A stretch of 5,870 nucleotides of DNA, taken from the NCBI GenBank assembly GCA_900543175.1, contig UQQO01000131.1, positions 1 to 5,870 of the forward strand, given 5' to 3'. A program made the translations under genes and the position numbers. Shown in pieces: positions 5,701 through 5,870 of the stretch; positions within the stretch are counted from its first letter, which is position 1; the number at the start of each line of letters is the position of its first letter. Below the pieces are notes generated by a model. It had not been told where the DNA came from, made no database searches, and saw only the letters and a program-made list of their open reading frames with translations. The stretch comes from an uncultured Fusobacterium sp. (GTDB lineage: Bacteria > Fusobacteriota > Fusobacteriia > Fusobacteriales > Fusobacteriaceae).

Positions 5701-5769
5701 ATTGAATTTAAAAATTTTTATTAAAAAAAGAAAAAAGTTGTTGACAGAAAATAGTAATTGTGATATTAT
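5701..5769 (+). promoter_or_regulatory. Strong promoter with UP-like A/T tracts, probably for an rRNA operon
   Basis: Bases 5701-5740 are almost pure A/T with phased A and T tracts, as in UP elements bound by RNA polymerase alpha subunits. Then come a perfect TTGACA (5741-5746), a 17-base spacer and TATTAT (5764-5769) preceded by TGA (5761-5763). This is the best promoter of the window by consensus. The expected start is near 5776. Confidence 0.7.
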
Positions 5770-5776
5770 AATCAAT

Positions 5777-5870
5777 GTACCGCAGGAAAGCGGAACGAAA
5801 GAAAAAAGAAAAAATAAAAAAAGGACATTAGCAACAGAATAGAGAAAGATGATAAAAATCAACAAACAAT
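5777..5870 (+). other. Transcribed leader, likely upstream of 16S rRNA
   Basis: After the promoter a small GC-rich hairpin, CCGC (5780-5783) with GCGG (5790-5793), extended by GT/AC around an A-A mismatch, is followed by a purine-rich stretch. Then comes GGACATTAGCAACAGAATAG (5823-5842), which recalls the GACATTGAAAAC-type leader and spacer sequences preceding rRNA genes. There is no good Shine-Dalgarno-plus-start pair; ATG 5850 (MIKINKQ, open to the window end) has only the weak AGAGAAAG before it. An rRNA operon starting just past 5870 is therefore favoured, but a protein gene is not excluded. Confidence 0.45.

Noticed and set aside
5767..5772. TATAAT as the -10 of the last promoter
   Set aside because: It would leave a 20-base spacer from TTGACA. 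TATTAT at 5764-5769 gives 17 bases and has TGA in front.
5677..5865. 62-codon hydrophobic ORF on the minus strand
   Set aside because: It is the antisense of A-rich terminator, promoter and leader DNA; its Phe/Leu richness reflects A tracts and there is no good start signal.
1..5870. CRISPR array, insertion sequence, phage genes or tRNA genes
   Set aside because: No regularly spaced repeats, no transposase or integrase motifs, and no tRNA cloverleaf with a TTCNANNC-type T arm were seen on either strand.

Overview
The window is AT-rich and strongly biased to A/T-ending codons (AGA for Arg, TTA for Leu). It carries only ordinary bacterial housekeeping genes, all on the + strand. The proteins, the very low GC and the Clostridium-type nifS-nifU pair fit a Fusobacterium-like organism best, with a clostridial Firmicute as second choice. 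This is judged by reading, not by a search.

Layout. Bases 1-370 hold no large gene but a dense regulatory region: a folded AT-rich segment (1-60), an extended -10 promoter (61-89), a 16-codon ORF ending in Tyr-Tyr-Tyr-Cys (120-170), a set of competing RNA helices, a strong intrinsic terminator (276-310) and a second promoter (314-341). Then come tyrS (371-1591) and, a few bases later, an ORF that joins a GNAT acetyltransferase domain in frame to a complete endonuclease III (1608-2741). A new promoter (2754-2782) with an operator-like dyad drives nifS (2834-4006) and nifU (4021-4395), which end at a terminator (4420-4470) whose loop contains the -10 of the next gene. That gene is a secreted D-alanyl-D-alanine carboxypeptidase (4487-5632), closed by its own terminator (5649-5700). 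The window ends in a strong promoter with an A/T-tract upstream element and an untranslated-looking leader, probably the start of an rRNA operon lying just outside.

How the parts work together. TyrS charges tRNA-Tyr. The region before it looks like a leader-peptide attenuator sensing Tyr-tRNA-Tyr, so tyrS would be read through when charging is low; the second promoter would give a basal, attenuator-independent supply. NifS takes sulfur from cysteine and NifU builds Fe-S clusters. The neighbouring Nth is itself a 4Fe-4S enzyme and a possible client. The carboxypeptidase trims peptidoglycan stem peptides and is a separate unit.

The strongest candidate for something undescribed is the tyrosine leader-peptide attenuator in front of tyrS. 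Second is the GNAT-Nth fusion, which keeps an internal Shine-Dalgarno and ATG that could also yield free Nth.
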